Shown: piece after piece, positions 36,301-45,004 of the stretch
How positions within the stretch are numbered: the stretch's first letter is position 1
Layout of the letters: the number at the start of each line of letters is the position of its first letter
The notes under the pieces: model-generated
Told to the model about the DNA's origin: nothing
What the model saw: the letters and a program-made list of their open reading frames with translations, nothing else
Databases searched by the model: none
NCBI GenBank assembly: GCA_020425125.1
Contig: JAGQRV010000002.1
Coordinates: forward strand, 69,783 to 133,782
Direction of reading: 5' to 3'
DNA length: 64,000 nucleotides
Source of the DNA: Paracoccaceae bacterium
Lineage (GTDB): Bacteria; Pseudomonadota; Alphaproteobacteria; Rhodobacterales; Rhodobacteraceae
Program-made: the position numbers and the translations under genes

Positions 36301-36804
36301 CGGAAAGATGTCGATGATCCCACCCCGGACCGAATAGTCGCCCGGCTCGGTCACCGTCGGGCTCTGGACGAAGCCCATCCGCACCAGGAAGGCCCGCAGG
36401 CCAGCCTCGTCGATCCGGTCCCCGACGCGCGCCACGAAGGCCGCGTCGCGCAGCACCGACCGTGCCGGGATCTTCTGCGCTGCGGCGTTGAGCGTGGTCA
36501 GCAGCACGTACCGCGACGGCGCGCCCTGGACCAGCGCCGCCAGCGTCGCCATCCGCGCCGCCGAGATGTCCGGGTTCGGCGACACCCGGTCGAACGGCAG
36601 ACAATCCCAGGCCGGGAAGACCAGAACCGGGACCTCGGGCGCGAAGAAGGCCAGCGCCGCACGCATCGACTCGAGCCGCTTGTCGTCCCGCGCCACATGG
36701 ATGACCGGACCCGCGGCCGCGTCGAGCGCATCGAGCACGAGCCGCGCGTCAAATCCCTCGGGCGCACCGCCGATGGTCACGTTCTGGGTTCTGGGATCGT
36801 TCAT
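33358..36804 (-). CDS. mfd: Transcription-repair coupling factor Mfd
   Basis: This 1148-residue Mfd recognises stalled RNA polymerase, removes it and recruits UvrA. Visible parts are the UvrB-like N-domain (residues about 5-350), the RNA polymerase-interaction domain (LSPGDLVVHVEHGVGRFTGL), helicase motifs including Walker A GDVGFGKTEVAMRAAF, DEEQRFG, VATTIVESGLDIP and QIRGRVGRS, and the C-terminal TRCF domain. The start at 36804 removes 20 upstream residues with no family likeness. Length and order are normal. It converges on the GH32/68-like gene, with a short GC hairpin (33349-33369) at the junction. Confidence 0.97.
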   Translation of the reverse strand: MNDPRTQNVTIGGAPEGFDARLVLDALDAAAGPVIHVARDDKRLESMRAALAFFAPEVPVLVFPAWDCLPFDRVSPNPDISAARMATLAALVQGAPSRYVLLTTLNAAAQKIPARSVLRDAAFVARVGDRIDEAGLRAFLVRMGFVQSPTVTEPGDYSVRGGIIDIFPPGEGGPVRLDLFGDVLDGARRFDAASQRTTDKLAAVELAPVSEVILDEAAITRFRQNYRAEFGAAGRDDPLYEAVSAGRKHQGMEHWLPFFHQDLETVFDYLPGAPVSLDDQTGPARVARWDGILDQYEARREAMGAKARIDSVYKPCPPGLLYLDEAGWEAAVAGRRVVQFHPFAEGSGPGTSDAGGRIGRNFAPERQAQDVNIFKALADHIQAERRSRAVIVASYSEGARERLKGLLEDEGLAGARDIKSFRDVPDAAGGVHLAIWGLEQGFTAKGLSVIAEQDVLGDRLIRAPKRKRRAENFLTEAQSLSPGDLVVHVEHGVGRFTGLEVISAMGAAHECVALEYAGGDRLYLPVENIELLSRFGHEDGLLDKLGGGAWQAKKAKLKERIREIAERLIRTAAERALRHAPVMAPPDGMWDAFCARFPYQETDDQLSAIEETLADMESGRPMDRLICGDVGFGKTEVAMRAAFVAALSGVQVAVIAPTTLLARQHAQSFRERFRGFPVDVRALSRFVSAKEAAATRAGLADGTVDIVVGTHAVLAKGVKFRSLGLLVIDEEQRFGVAHKERLKQLRTDIHVLTLTATPIPRTLQLSLSGVRDLSIIGTPPVDRLAIRTYVSEFDSVTLREALLREHYRGGQSFFVVPRIADLPEIESFLHDQVPEVSYVIAHGQMAAGELDDRMNAFYDGKFDVLVATTIVESGLDIPTANTMVVHRADMFGLAQLYQIRGRVGRSKTRAYAYLTTKPRTPLTPAAEKRLRVLGSLDSLGAGFTLASQDLDIRGAGNLLGEEQSGQMREVGYELYQQMLEEAVAKIRSGEMEGVTDDDGQWAPQINLGVPVLIPEDYVPDLDVRLGLYRRLSALTTKVELEGFAAELIDRFGKLPKEVNSLLLVVRIKAECKRAGIARLDAGPKGATIQFHNDKFGSPAGLVRFVQAQDGLAKVKDNRIIVRRDWTKEADRIRGAFAIARDLAVEAAA

Positions 36805-36870
36805 CGCTGCCTCGGCCGGCCGGAAGACGGGCCCGACCCCTACAGGCCCCGCCGCCGGTGTCAAGCGACG

Positions 36871-37383
36871 CTAGAGCGCGTGCTGGGCGAGGTTGTAGCC
36901 CATGCCCCAGACCGCGCTCAGAAAGACCGCTGGCAGCACCACGACCTGCACCTGGCGCCTGAGCCGCAGATGGGCGCGCACCAGCGCGTCGTCCGACGGC
37001 ATGGCCGCATCCATCCGGGCCGCCGTGCGCGCCACCAGAAGCCGTACCAGCGCATAGGGCGCCAGCAGCAGGAAGACCGCCTGGGCGAATTCGACGAAAT
37101 ACAGATAGGCGGCCAGACCGCAGGCGGTCAGCGCGCAGGACCAGAACGCCACCCGCCAGGCGCCGAGCGCGCGTGCGACGTCGCGTTCATGGCGGACGCG
37201 GATCGCAGTCAGCCGGGCTAGGTCGTCGGCGGCCTCTGGACTGCCCCGGCGGGCGCGGTGGATCAGCTCCGCCGGCACGCCCATCGGCGCATGCATCACC
37301 CGGGTCCAGACCACACCCAGCATCAGCCAATACCACACATCGGAAAACGACCGCAGGTCGATGAACTGAAAGATCGTGGTCAA
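36871..37383 (-). CDS. Small polytopic membrane protein, unknown function
   Basis: This 170-residue protein has four likely membrane helices (about 14-33, 76-97, 100-119 and 145-166). A charged cytoplasmic-type loop lies between the first two (RARRGSPEAADDLARLTAIRVRHERD). Similar proteins in Rhodobacteraceae carry vague names; I do not recognise a function. It lies 66 bp upstream of mfd on the same strand and is divergent from hemB. The codon use resembles the neighbouring core genes. Confidence 0.75.
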   Translation of the reverse strand: MTTIFQFIDLRSFSDVWYWLMLGVVWTRVMHAPMGVPAELIHRARRGSPEAADDLARLTAIRVRHERDVARALGAWRVAFWSCALTACGLAAYLYFVEFAQAVFLLLAPYALVRLLVARTAARMDAAMPSDDALVRAHLRLRRQVQVVVLPAVFLSAVWGMGYNLAQHAL

Positions 37384-37498
37384 ATTTCGTTCCGTCCGAT
37401 TTCCCGCGCCCTCCAGCTAGCGGGTTTCCCGGCTCTTGCCCAGCCCCCCGGATGGGGGCAGAACCGGGGCCAGCGCGTCAGCCCGGAGGAATGCAAGA

Positions 37499-38503
37499 AT
37501 GACCGAGGACCACGCCCTGCACTTGCGCCACCGCCCCCGCCGGCTCCGGCGCAGCGCGGCGATCCGGGCGCTCGTCTGCGAGGCGCGGCTCACCGCAGCC
37601 GACCTGATCTGGCCGATCTTCCTGCGCGACGGCGAGAACCTGGCCGAACCCGTGCCGTCGATGCCCGGCGTGAACCGGCTCAGCATCGACCGCGCGGTTG
37701 ACGCCGCCCGCGAGGCGGCCGGTCTGGGCATTCCGGCGATGTGCCTCTTTCCCTATACCGACCCGAAGCTCAAGACCGATGCCTGCGAGGAGGCCTGGAA
37801 CCCGGACAACCTGTCGAACCAGGCGATCCGGGCGATCAAGGCGGCGGTCCCGGATATTGCAGTGATGACCGACGTGGCGCTCGATCCCTACAACGCGAAC
37901 GGGCATGACGGCATCGTCCGCGGCGGCATCGTCGTCAACGACGAAAGCGTCGCCGCACTGGTCCGGATGGCGCTGGCCCAGGCCGAAGCCGGGGCCGACA
38001 TCCTTGGCCCCTCGGACATGATGGACGGCCGGATCGGGCAGATGCGCGACGCGCTTGAGGCGACGGGGCATACCGACGTGGCGATCATGAGCTACGCGGC
38101 CAAGTACGCCTCCGCCTATTACGGTCCGTTCCGCGACGCGGTCGGGGCGTCGGGCGCGCTCAAGGGCGACAAGAAGACCTACCAGATGGATCCCGGCAAC
38201 GGTGCCGAGGCGCTGGCCATGATCGCCCGCGATCTCGACGAAGGCGCCGACATGGTGATGGTGAAGCCCGGCCTTCCCTATCTCGACATTTGCCGGCGGG
38301 TGCACGAGACGTTTCAGGTTCCGACCTTCGCCTACCAGGTCTCGGGCGAATACGCGATGATCGAAGCCGCCGCGGCCAACGGCTGGATCGACGGCGAGAA
38401 GATCATGATCGAGAGCCTGACCTCCTTCAAGCGGGCGGGTTGCGCCGGGATTCTGACCTATTTCGCGCCGCGCGCCGCCCGGCTCCTCGCCGAAACCGGC
38501 TGA
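37499..38503 (+). CDS. hemB: Delta-aminolevulinic acid dehydratase (porphobilinogen synthase)
   Basis: This 334-residue enzyme condenses two 5-aminolevulinate molecules to porphobilinogen in tetrapyrrole synthesis. Catalytic lysine contexts are MSYAAKYASAYYGPFRDAVG and MVKPGLPYLD, and the metal and active-site region VMTDVALDPYNANGHDG is the Mg-dependent (no Cys cluster) type found in alphaproteobacteria. GGAGGA at 37485-37490 supports the ATG at 37499. A competing ATG at 37491 would encode only MQE before a stop. Confidence 0.97.
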   Translation: MTEDHALHLRHRPRRLRRSAAIRALVCEARLTAADLIWPIFLRDGENLAEPVPSMPGVNRLSIDRAVDAAREAAGLGIPAMCLFPYTDPKLKTDACEEAWNPDNLSNQAIRAIKAAVPDIAVMTDVALDPYNANGHDGIVRGGIVVNDESVAALVRMALAQAEAGADILGPSDMMDGRIGQMRDALEATGHTDVAIMSYAAKYASAYYGPFRDAVGASGALKGDKKTYQMDPGNGAEALAMIARDLDEGADMVMVKPGLPYLDICRRVHETFQVPTFAYQVSGEYAMIEAAAANGWIDGEKIMIESLTSFKRAGCAGILTYFAPRAARLLAETG

Positions 38504-38619
38504 CGGTTGCGCCGCGGTGCGACAGGAACCGTGACACCCGCTCACGACGGCGTTAGACTGCAGGCCAGACGCCGGCAAGGCGCGAACCGGGCCGAAAGCC
38601 CCAGCAAGAGGCAACGAGC

Positions 38620-39168
38620 ATGATGCAATTCACCCGGCGCGGTGTGCTTCTCGGGACCACTGCGTTCCTTGCGGCCTGCAACAATTCGGTCGGCTCTCCG
38701 GCCGCCGCCACGATCGACCGGCGCGTCTCCAGCGCGCTCGACTTCATGTACCGGACCTATCCGGACACGATCCAGATCAAGAACAAGTCGGTGGGCATGC
38801 TGGTCATGCCGCTGATGGGCGAAGCCGCCTTCGTTTTCGGCGGCGCCTATGGCGAGGGCGCGCTGCAGATCGACGGCGTGACGGTGGACTACTATTCCGC
38901 CACCCAGGCATCGGTCGGCTTCCAGCTCGGCGCCCAGTCCTATGCCTACGTGCTGTTCTTCATGACCCCCGAGGCGCTCAGGAAGTTCCGCACCTCGCCG
39001 GGCTGGGCGGCGGGCACGGCGGCGGAGTTCACCGGCGGCCAGACCGGCGCGGCCGTCGCGGCCAGCACCGCGACCAAGGACGCGGTGATCGCCTTCCTCT
39101 TCGCGCAGCAGGGCCTGATGGCGGGCGCCACCATCGAAGGCACGAAATATACCCGGATCGTGCGCTGA
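38620..39168 (+). CDS. SYLF-domain lipoprotein, Tat-like signal
   Basis: This 182-residue protein has an N-terminal MMQFTRRGVLLGTTAFLAAC. The twin arginine suggests Tat export, and the AAC at residues 18-20 fits a lipobox, giving a lipid-modified Cys-20. The mature part matches SYLF/YSC84-type lipid-binding proteins (IKNKSVGMLVMPLMGEAAFVFGGAYGEGAL ... DYYSATQASVGFQLGAQ). The function of bacterial members is poorly known. It lies between hemB and a penicillin acylase homologue on the same strand. Confidence 0.82.
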   Translation: MMQFTRRGVLLGTTAFLAACNNSVGSPAAATIDRRVSSALDFMYRTYPDTIQIKNKSVGMLVMPLMGEAAFVFGGAYGEGALQIDGVTVDYYSATQASVGFQLGAQSYAYVLFFMTPEALRKFRTSPGWAAGTAAEFTGGQTGAAVAASTATKDAVIAFLFAQQGLMAGATIEGTKYTRIVR

Positions 39169-39250
39169 GGACCGGCTCTGAGCGCAGGGAGTTCCGGATG
39201 AGCGACGCGTGCGGCGCCCGGCCGGGTCTGGATCAGGACGAACACAGCAC

Positions 39251-41731
39251 ATGATCGCCGCGTTCCGCTGGCTGATGCGCCTGACCGTGGCGCTCTTGGT
39301 CCTTGCCGCGATCGGGCTCGGACTGGTCTGGTATCTCGCGACCCGCTCGATCCCCGACTACGACGCCAGCTACGACGTCGCCGGCATTACCGCGCCGGTG
39401 CGGATCGTGCGTGACACCGCGAACGTGCCGCACATCTTTGGAAAGACCGACGCCGACAGCTTCTTCGGGCTCGGCTTCGTCCATGCCCAGGACCGGCTCT
39501 GGCAGATGACCCTGCTCCGCCGCACCGCCCAGGGCCGGCTGTCCGAGCTGTTCGGCAGCCGCACGGTGAAGATCGACGAGGTGATGCGCCGGCTCGACCT
39601 CTACCGCCTCGCGATCCGTTCCTACGCCGCGCAGGACGACGCGACGAAAGCCGCGCTCGACGCCTATGCCGCGGGCGTCAACGCCTGGATCGCGCAGGTC
39701 AACAAGGACGCGCTGGGACGCGGCGCGCCCGAATTCTTCCTGTTCGATCCGGCGATCGCGCCGTGGCAGGCCGCCGACTCGATCGCGATCATCAAGCTCA
39801 TGGGCGTGCGGCTTTCTTCGCAGCTTGATGCCGAAGTGCTGCGCGCGCGGACCGCACTTGCCGTGCCGCCGGAGCGGCTTCTCGACATCCTGCCGGACGA
39901 TCCGACGAGCGGGATCGCGGCGCTGCCGAAGCTCGGCTGGCTCGACAACCTTCCCCGGCCCTCCGTACAGGCGGCGCAGGACGACACCTGGCGCGACGAC
40001 CCGCTCTCGCCCATTCCGCATGCGCCGTTCGGCGGCGCCTCGAACGCCTGGGCGGCGGGTCCCAGCCGCACCACCAGCGGCGGCACGCTGCTTGCCAACG
40101 ATCCCCATCTGGGCTTCACCGCGCCGTCGATCTGGTATCTCGCCCGGATCGAGCTTGCCGGGACCGGTGGCGTCATCGGCGGCACCATCCCGGGCCTGCC
40201 GCTGGTCCTGTCGGGGCGGAACGCGCATCTGGGCTGGGGCCTGACTACGGCCTATCTCGACGATCTCGACATCTACATCGAGAAGCTCGATCCCGCCGAC
40301 CCCAACGCCTACCTCACGCCTGCAGGCGACTACCGCCACTTCCGCGAGGAACCGGCGGTGATCCGGATCAAGGACGCCGAACCGGAAAGCCTCACGTTGA
40401 AATGGACCGACCGCGGCCCGGTCCTGCCCGGCGACGTGTTCGGCCTGGGCAGCGTCACCCCGCCCGGCCATGTCGCCTCGATCGGCTGGACGCTGCTCGA
40501 CGCCGACGACACCTCGATATCCGCAGCGATGGCGCTGATGCGCTCGACCAGCGTCGATGCCGGCCTCGCGGCGATGGAGCGCCAGATCGCCCCGGCACAG
40601 AACCTCGTCCTCGTGGACAGCGACAACATCGCCCTGCAACTCGTTGGCAAGATGCCGAAACGCTCGCCGTTGCATCAGACCTACGGGCGCCTTCCCAGCC
40701 CCGGATGGCGGGCCGAGAACCAGTGGCAGGGAATGTACGACTACGCCGAAAACCCGCGCTTCGTGAACCCGGAGGGAGGCATCCTCGGCAATACCAACAA
40801 CAAGCTCATCGACCGCCCCTTTCCCGAGAACGTCAGCTTCCACTGGGGCGACACGGAACGGATCATGCGCTGGCGCAAGCTGATGCAGGACCGCGCCGTG
40901 CACAGCCGCGACAGCTTTGTCGAGGCGCAGCTTGACACCGTCAGCCCGGCCGCCCGCACGCTGCTGCCGCTGATCGGCAAGGATCTGTGGTTCACCGGCG
41001 AGGCCGCGCCCGAAGGCACCCCGGCCCGGCGCCGGCGCGAGGCGCTCGACATGCTGGCGAACTGGAACGGCGAGATGAACGAGCACATGGCCGAACCGCT
41101 GATCTACGCCGTCTGGCTGCGTGCCCTGCAGAAGCGGCTGATCGAAGACGACCTCGGCGGCCCGCTGGCGGCGGAGTTTTCCCATATCGACCCGGTCTTC
41201 CTTGAACGGGTCTTCCGCAATGTCGACGGCGCGGCGGCCTGGTGCGACGTGAAGCAGACCGAGATGGTCGAAACATGCGCCGAGATGTCCAGCCGGGCGC
41301 TCGACGATGCGCTTCTGTGGATCGACGAAAGCTACGGCGGAACGCTGGCCGGTCTGCAATGGGGCCTCGCCCATATCGCGATGCAGGATCACGAGGTTCT
41401 GGGGGGACTTCCGGGCCTCGGCTGGATCGTCAACATCCGCCAGCCCACCGGCGGCGGCGACTTCACCCTGATGCGCGGCCTCACCTCGGGCAAGGACCCG
41501 CACCCGTTCCGCAACGTCCACGGCGCGGGCTATCGCGGGGTCTACGACATGGCCGATCCCGACGGATCGCTGTTCATCATCTCGACCGGCCAGTCCGGCC
41601 ATCCGCTGTCACGGTTCTACGACAATCTCAGCGAATTGTGGCGCCGCGGCGAATACATCCCCATGTCGCTCGATCCGGCCCTGGCCGAGGCCGGTGCGAC
41701 CGGAATCACCACCCTTACACCTGCGCCCTGA
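39251..41731 (+). CDS. Penicillin acylase family protein (Ntn hydrolase)
   Basis: This 826-residue exported Ntn hydrolase has an N-terminal signal or anchor helix (MIAAFRWLMRLTVALLVLAAI). An alpha region follows, with VAGITAPVRIVRDTANVPHIFGKT and GFVHAQDRLWQM. The autoprocessing site GGASNAWAA puts the nucleophile Ser at residue 264 as the new N-terminus of the beta subunit. Asn in GGILGNTNNK and related beta-chain segments are also typical. Relatives include penicillin G acylases and AHL acylases, so the substrate may be an amide or a quorum-sensing lactone. ATG 39251 begins the signal helix. Confidence 0.9.
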   Translation: MIAAFRWLMRLTVALLVLAAIGLGLVWYLATRSIPDYDASYDVAGITAPVRIVRDTANVPHIFGKTDADSFFGLGFVHAQDRLWQMTLLRRTAQGRLSELFGSRTVKIDEVMRRLDLYRLAIRSYAAQDDATKAALDAYAAGVNAWIAQVNKDALGRGAPEFFLFDPAIAPWQAADSIAIIKLMGVRLSSQLDAEVLRARTALAVPPERLLDILPDDPTSGIAALPKLGWLDNLPRPSVQAAQDDTWRDDPLSPIPHAPFGGASNAWAAGPSRTTSGGTLLANDPHLGFTAPSIWYLARIELAGTGGVIGGTIPGLPLVLSGRNAHLGWGLTTAYLDDLDIYIEKLDPADPNAYLTPAGDYRHFREEPAVIRIKDAEPESLTLKWTDRGPVLPGDVFGLGSVTPPGHVASIGWTLLDADDTSISAAMALMRSTSVDAGLAAMERQIAPAQNLVLVDSDNIALQLVGKMPKRSPLHQTYGRLPSPGWRAENQWQGMYDYAENPRFVNPEGGILGNTNNKLIDRPFPENVSFHWGDTERIMRWRKLMQDRAVHSRDSFVEAQLDTVSPAARTLLPLIGKDLWFTGEAAPEGTPARRRREALDMLANWNGEMNEHMAEPLIYAVWLRALQKRLIEDDLGGPLAAEFSHIDPVFLERVFRNVDGAAAWCDVKQTEMVETCAEMSSRALDDALLWIDESYGGTLAGLQWGLAHIAMQDHEVLGGLPGLGWIVNIRQPTGGGDFTLMRGLTSGKDPHPFRNVHGAGYRGVYDMADPDGSLFIISTGQSGHPLSRFYDNLSELWRRGEYIPMSLDPALAEAGATGITTLTPAP

Positions 41732-41739
41732 GGCGCGCC

Positions 41740-42978
41740 CTAGAGGTCGCGAAACCGCGCCCGCTGACGGTCGGTCCAGCGCACCTGGAGCGTGTAGCCG
41801 CTGTCGTCCTGGGTCTCGCCGGTGATCACGTCCTGCTCGAACAGCCAGGCCCGGCGTCGCCCGTCGGCGAAGTCCAGATGCAGGACCTGCTCGCTCACCG
41901 GCTCCGACAGCCGCACCGCGACATCCGCCAGAAGTCCCGGCAGCCCGTCGCCGGTCAGCGCCGAGACCAGATGCACGTCCGGGTTGCGTTCCGCCTGCGC
42001 GGCCAGCGCGGCGCGCGCCTCTGGGGCCAGGCGGTCGCTCTTGTTCCAGACCTCGATCTGCGGCGTGTCCTTGCCGACGCCCAGATCCTCGAGGATCTCG
42101 TGCACATCCTCGGCCTGCGCCGCGGTCTCGGGATCGGAAATGTCCCGCACATGCAGGATCAGGTCGGCCGAAAGCACTTCTTCAAGGGTTGCACGGAAGG
42201 CCGCGACAAGCTGGGTCGGCAGCGCGCTGATGAACCCCACCGTGTCCGACAGGATGACCCGCGGGCCGTCCGGAAGGTCCACCGCCCGCATAGTCGGGTC
42301 GAGCGTCGCGAACAGCATGTCCTGCGCCAGCACCTCGGCGCCGGTCAGCCGGTTGAACAGGGTCGACTTCCCGGCATTGGTATAGCCGACCAGCGCAACC
42401 ACCGGGAACGGCACCTTGGCCCGCGCCTCGCGGTGCAGCTCGCGGGTCTTCACCACCTTGTCGAGCTGACGACGCAGCCGGGTGATCTCCTGGTCGATGG
42501 CCCGCCGGTCGGCCTCGATCTGGGTTTCCCCCGGACCGCCGACGAAGCCCAGACCGCCCCGCTGGCGTTCGAGGTGGGTCCAGGCCCGGACCAGCCGGGT
42601 GCGCTGATAGCTCAGCGCTGCCATCTCGACCTGCAGTACGCCCTCGCGCGTCCGGGCGCGGTTCGAAAAGATCTCGAGGATCAGCCCGGTCCGGTCGAGG
42701 ATCTTGACCTTCCAGTCGCGTTCCAGGTTGCGCTGCTGCACCGGGCTCAGGGGCCCGTCGACCAGCACCAGCTCGATCTCGTTCTCGGCGAAGCGCTCCT
42801 TCAACTCCCCGACCTTGCCGGGGCCGAACAGCGTCGCGGGACGCGGGGTGGCCACCCGCACCAGTTCGCCCCCCGCCACGTCGAGATCGGGCAGCGCCCC
42901 GGCCAGTGCCACCGCCTCTTCCAAGGCAAACGCCGGCGATCGGCGGGTGCCGCTGCCGGACAGGTCGGGATGCAACAC
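41740..42978 (-). CDS. hflX: GTPase HflX
   Basis: This 412-residue ribosome-associated GTPase has an N-terminal HflX domain (ATLFGPGKVGELKERFAEN), the GGPGETQIEADRRAID motif, the G1 loop VALVGYTNAGKST, and DTVGFI and NKSD nucleotide motifs. It splits or rescues stalled ribosomes in homologues. The only good start in the frame is the GTG at 42978; the residues just upstream (RAW before VLHPD) also look conserved, so a start inside the end of hfq is possible. It follows hfq by 41 bp on the same strand, as in many alphaproteobacteria. Confidence 0.95.
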   Translation of the reverse strand: MLHPDLSGSGTRRSPAFALEEAVALAGALPDLDVAGGELVRVATPRPATLFGPGKVGELKERFAENEIELVLVDGPLSPVQQRNLERDWKVKILDRTGLILEIFSNRARTREGVLQVEMAALSYQRTRLVRAWTHLERQRGGLGFVGGPGETQIEADRRAIDQEITRLRRQLDKVVKTRELHREARAKVPFPVVALVGYTNAGKSTLFNRLTGAEVLAQDMLFATLDPTMRAVDLPDGPRVILSDTVGFISALPTQLVAAFRATLEEVLSADLILHVRDISDPETAAQAEDVHEILEDLGVGKDTPQIEVWNKSDRLAPEARAALAAQAERNPDVHLVSALTGDGLPGLLADVAVRLSEPVSEQVLHLDFADGRRRAWLFEQDVITGETQDDSGYTLQVRWTDRQRARFRDL

Positions 42979-43019
42979 CCAGGCCCGCGTCGGGGCCCGG
43001 TCGCGGAGGATCGGATCGC

Positions 43020-43253
43020 TCAGTCGTCGCCCTCGTACAGCGTGATCGCCTGACTCGGCATAATGGTCGAAATGGCGTGCTTGTAGACCAGCTGCGACTG
43101 CCCGTCGCGGCGCAACAGAACGCAGAAATTGTCGAACCAGGTAATCACGCCCTGCAGCTTGACGCCGTTGATGAGGAAAATCGTGACGGGAACCTTTGTT
43201 TTCCTGACATGGTTCAGGAATGCGTCTTGGAGATTCTGGCGGTCAGTAGCCAT
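43020..43253 (-). CDS. hfq: RNA chaperone Hfq
   Basis: This 77-residue Sm-like RNA chaperone has [20 protein letters not shown] (Sm1 region) and [10 protein letters not shown] (Sm2). It forms hexamers that pair small RNAs with mRNAs. The ATG at 43253 is chosen; 14 more residues upstream in frame are not Hfq-like. It lies between trkH and hflX. A possible terminator at 43309-43330 before it suggests it has its own promoter. Confidence 0.98.
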   Translation of the reverse strand: MATDRQNLQDAFLNHVRKTKVPVTIFLINGVKLQGVITWFDNFCVLLRRDGQSQLVYKHAISTIMPSQAITLYEGDD

Positions 43254-43308
43254 TTGCGAAACCTTTTTTGTTCTTGGCCCGTCCTCAGGCCCCATTCAAT
43301 CGCGGTTT

Positions 43309-43330
43309 GAAAATGGGCGCAAGAGCGCCC
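43309..43330 (-). terminator. Possible terminator between trkH and hfq
   Basis: On the minus strand GGGCGC-TCTT-GCGCCC (43330-43315) is followed by ATTTTC. The stem is short (6 bp) and the T run is brief, so this may be partial termination within the ntr-trk-hfq block. Confidence 0.45.
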
Positions 43331-43411
43331 CGAGACCAGAGTCCGGCATAAAATCGCCGCAATCACTTCGCACCTGCAGCATTTCTGCACCGACCTGCGC
43401 GTACGGTCCGG

Positions 43412-45004
43412 TCAGCCGCGCCAGAAGGCCGGGTTCAGCAGCGCGATGAAGGCCAGAGTTTCCAGCCGCCCCAGCACCATCGACACGCACAGGATCATCT
43501 GTGCGAGCGGATCGAGCAACCCCAGAGCGATCGGCTGGTCACCGCCGACGCTGGCCAGCTGCCCGGTTGTCGTCAGCCCGGCGACGGCGAGAATCATCGA
43601 GGTCTCGAAATCCACCCCGGCCAGCGACAGCGCCAGCATGATCGCCGTCAGGGACAACGCGAAGATCATGAAGTAAAGCCAGGCGATATAGGCGGAATTC
43701 GATCCGAACCGGCGGCTTCGGTGTCCCGGACTCGCCACCAGATGCGGATGCAGAAGCCGCGCCGTCTCGAACCGGCCGTGTTTGTAGAGCACATAGACGC
43801 GCAGCAGCTTCACCCCGCCTGCCGTGGTGGCAACACCGCCGCCGATCATCGCCAGGCCCAGGAGGATCAGGCCCGGCGTGGTCATCCCCGACCAGGTGCG
43901 CGCCAGATCCCAGTCGGCCGAGATGAACCCGGTGGTGGTCAGGAACGACATCGCCATGAAGATCGCCCCCCACAACCCTTGCGCCGAATCGGTGCTGCCC
44001 ATCGGCACCTGGACGTCGATCACCGCGATCCAGTGATGCAGGAAGATCACCGCCGGCGTCACCGCCAGAAGCACGGCGGCCAGCCTGAGCTCGGGATCCT
44101 GCCACCAGCGGCGCGTCAGCGGCACCGGAATATCGCGGGCGAAGGTGATCCGGGCCAGCGCGAAGATCATGAAGAAGAACAGGACCACCTCGTCCCAGCG
44201 CCCGGCCTCGCCGTCCGACAGGCTCGCTAGGGGGGTGATCCCGCTCGACGACAGTGCGGACATGGCGTGGCAGGCCGAGATGAAGGGCGTCTCGCCGACC
44301 GCCAGCAGGCTGAGCCAGGCGGCCAGCGTCAGCCCGCCATAGACCGGCGCCAGATCGCGGGTGAAGCGCAGTACGCGCCGCATCGGATGCTGGGTGAAGG
44401 CGGCGATCCCCGGCGCCCGGCCCTTGTCGGAGCGGATCGCCACCAGAACGACCTCGAACCCGCCCAGACGCAGCGGTGCAAGGATGGCAATGGCCGCGAC
44501 CCAGATGATGAACCCGCCATACCAGCCGACCGTCGCACGCCACAGATGGATCGCGGGCGGCACGTCGCGGGGCAGGTCGAACACCGTCGCTCCGGTCGAG
44601 GTCAGGCTCGACACCATCTCGAAATACGCGTTGTGGAAGCTGAGACCCGGCATCGCCTCGTGCACCGGCAGGGCCAGCATCGCCGGCAGCAGCAGATAGG
44701 TCGCCGCCAGCGACAGCAGCATCCCGCGCGCCGGATTGCCCCGGCCCATCGTCACGACCGACAGGCCGACGAACAGGATCAGCACCGAAAACAGGATCGC
44801 GCCATAGAGGAACGGGCGTGCGGTATCGTCGTCGCCGGTGACGCCGGCAAAGACCGCCGGCACCAGCATCAGCGCGGCGCCCATCCAGGCGGTGACCACG
44901 AAAAGCGGCAGCCGGTCGATCCAGCGGGCGCGCGGCCCGGTGCTGTGTACGCTAGAAGTAGTCAATCGCGACCTGCAGCAGACGTTCGATCTCGGGCACG
45001 GCAT
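43412..45004 (-). CDS. trkH: Trk potassium uptake system membrane subunit TrkH
   Basis: This 530-residue (or shorter) potassium channel-like transporter has four selectivity-filter loops, visible as SLTSTGATVF, ALSSSGITPL, FLTTTGFISA and GLTTTGQLAS. It works with the cytoplasmic regulator TrkA, encoded immediately upstream. The ATG at 45004 overlaps the trkA end by 53 bp. A TTG at 44965 would start closer to the first membrane helix, and the choice is uncertain. It is part of the minus-strand ntr-trk block. Confidence 0.92.
   Translation of the reverse strand: MPCPRSNVCCRSRLTTSSVHSTGPRARWIDRLPLFVVTAWMGAALMLVPAVFAGVTGDDDTARPFLYGAILFSVLILFVGLSVVTMGRGNPARGMLLSLAATYLLLPAMLALPVHEAMPGLSFHNAYFEMVSSLTSTGATVFDLPRDVPPAIHLWRATVGWYGGFIIWVAAIAILAPLRLGGFEVVLVAIRSDKGRAPGIAAFTQHPMRRVLRFTRDLAPVYGGLTLAAWLSLLAVGETPFISACHAMSALSSSGITPLASLSDGEAGRWDEVVLFFFMIFALARITFARDIPVPLTRRWWQDPELRLAAVLLAVTPAVIFLHHWIAVIDVQVPMGSTDSAQGLWGAIFMAMSFLTTTGFISADWDLARTWSGMTTPGLILLGLAMIGGGVATTAGGVKLLRVYVLYKHGRFETARLLHPHLVASPGHRSRRFGSNSAYIAWLYFMIFALSLTAIMLALSLAGVDFETSMILAVAGLTTTGQLASVGGDQPIALGLLDPLAQMILCVSMVLGRLETLAFIALLNPAFWRG

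Noticed and set aside
39233-41602. 789-codon minus-strand ORF opposite the penicillin acylase gene
   Set aside because: Shadow of a gene with an intact processing site and signal helix on the plus strand.
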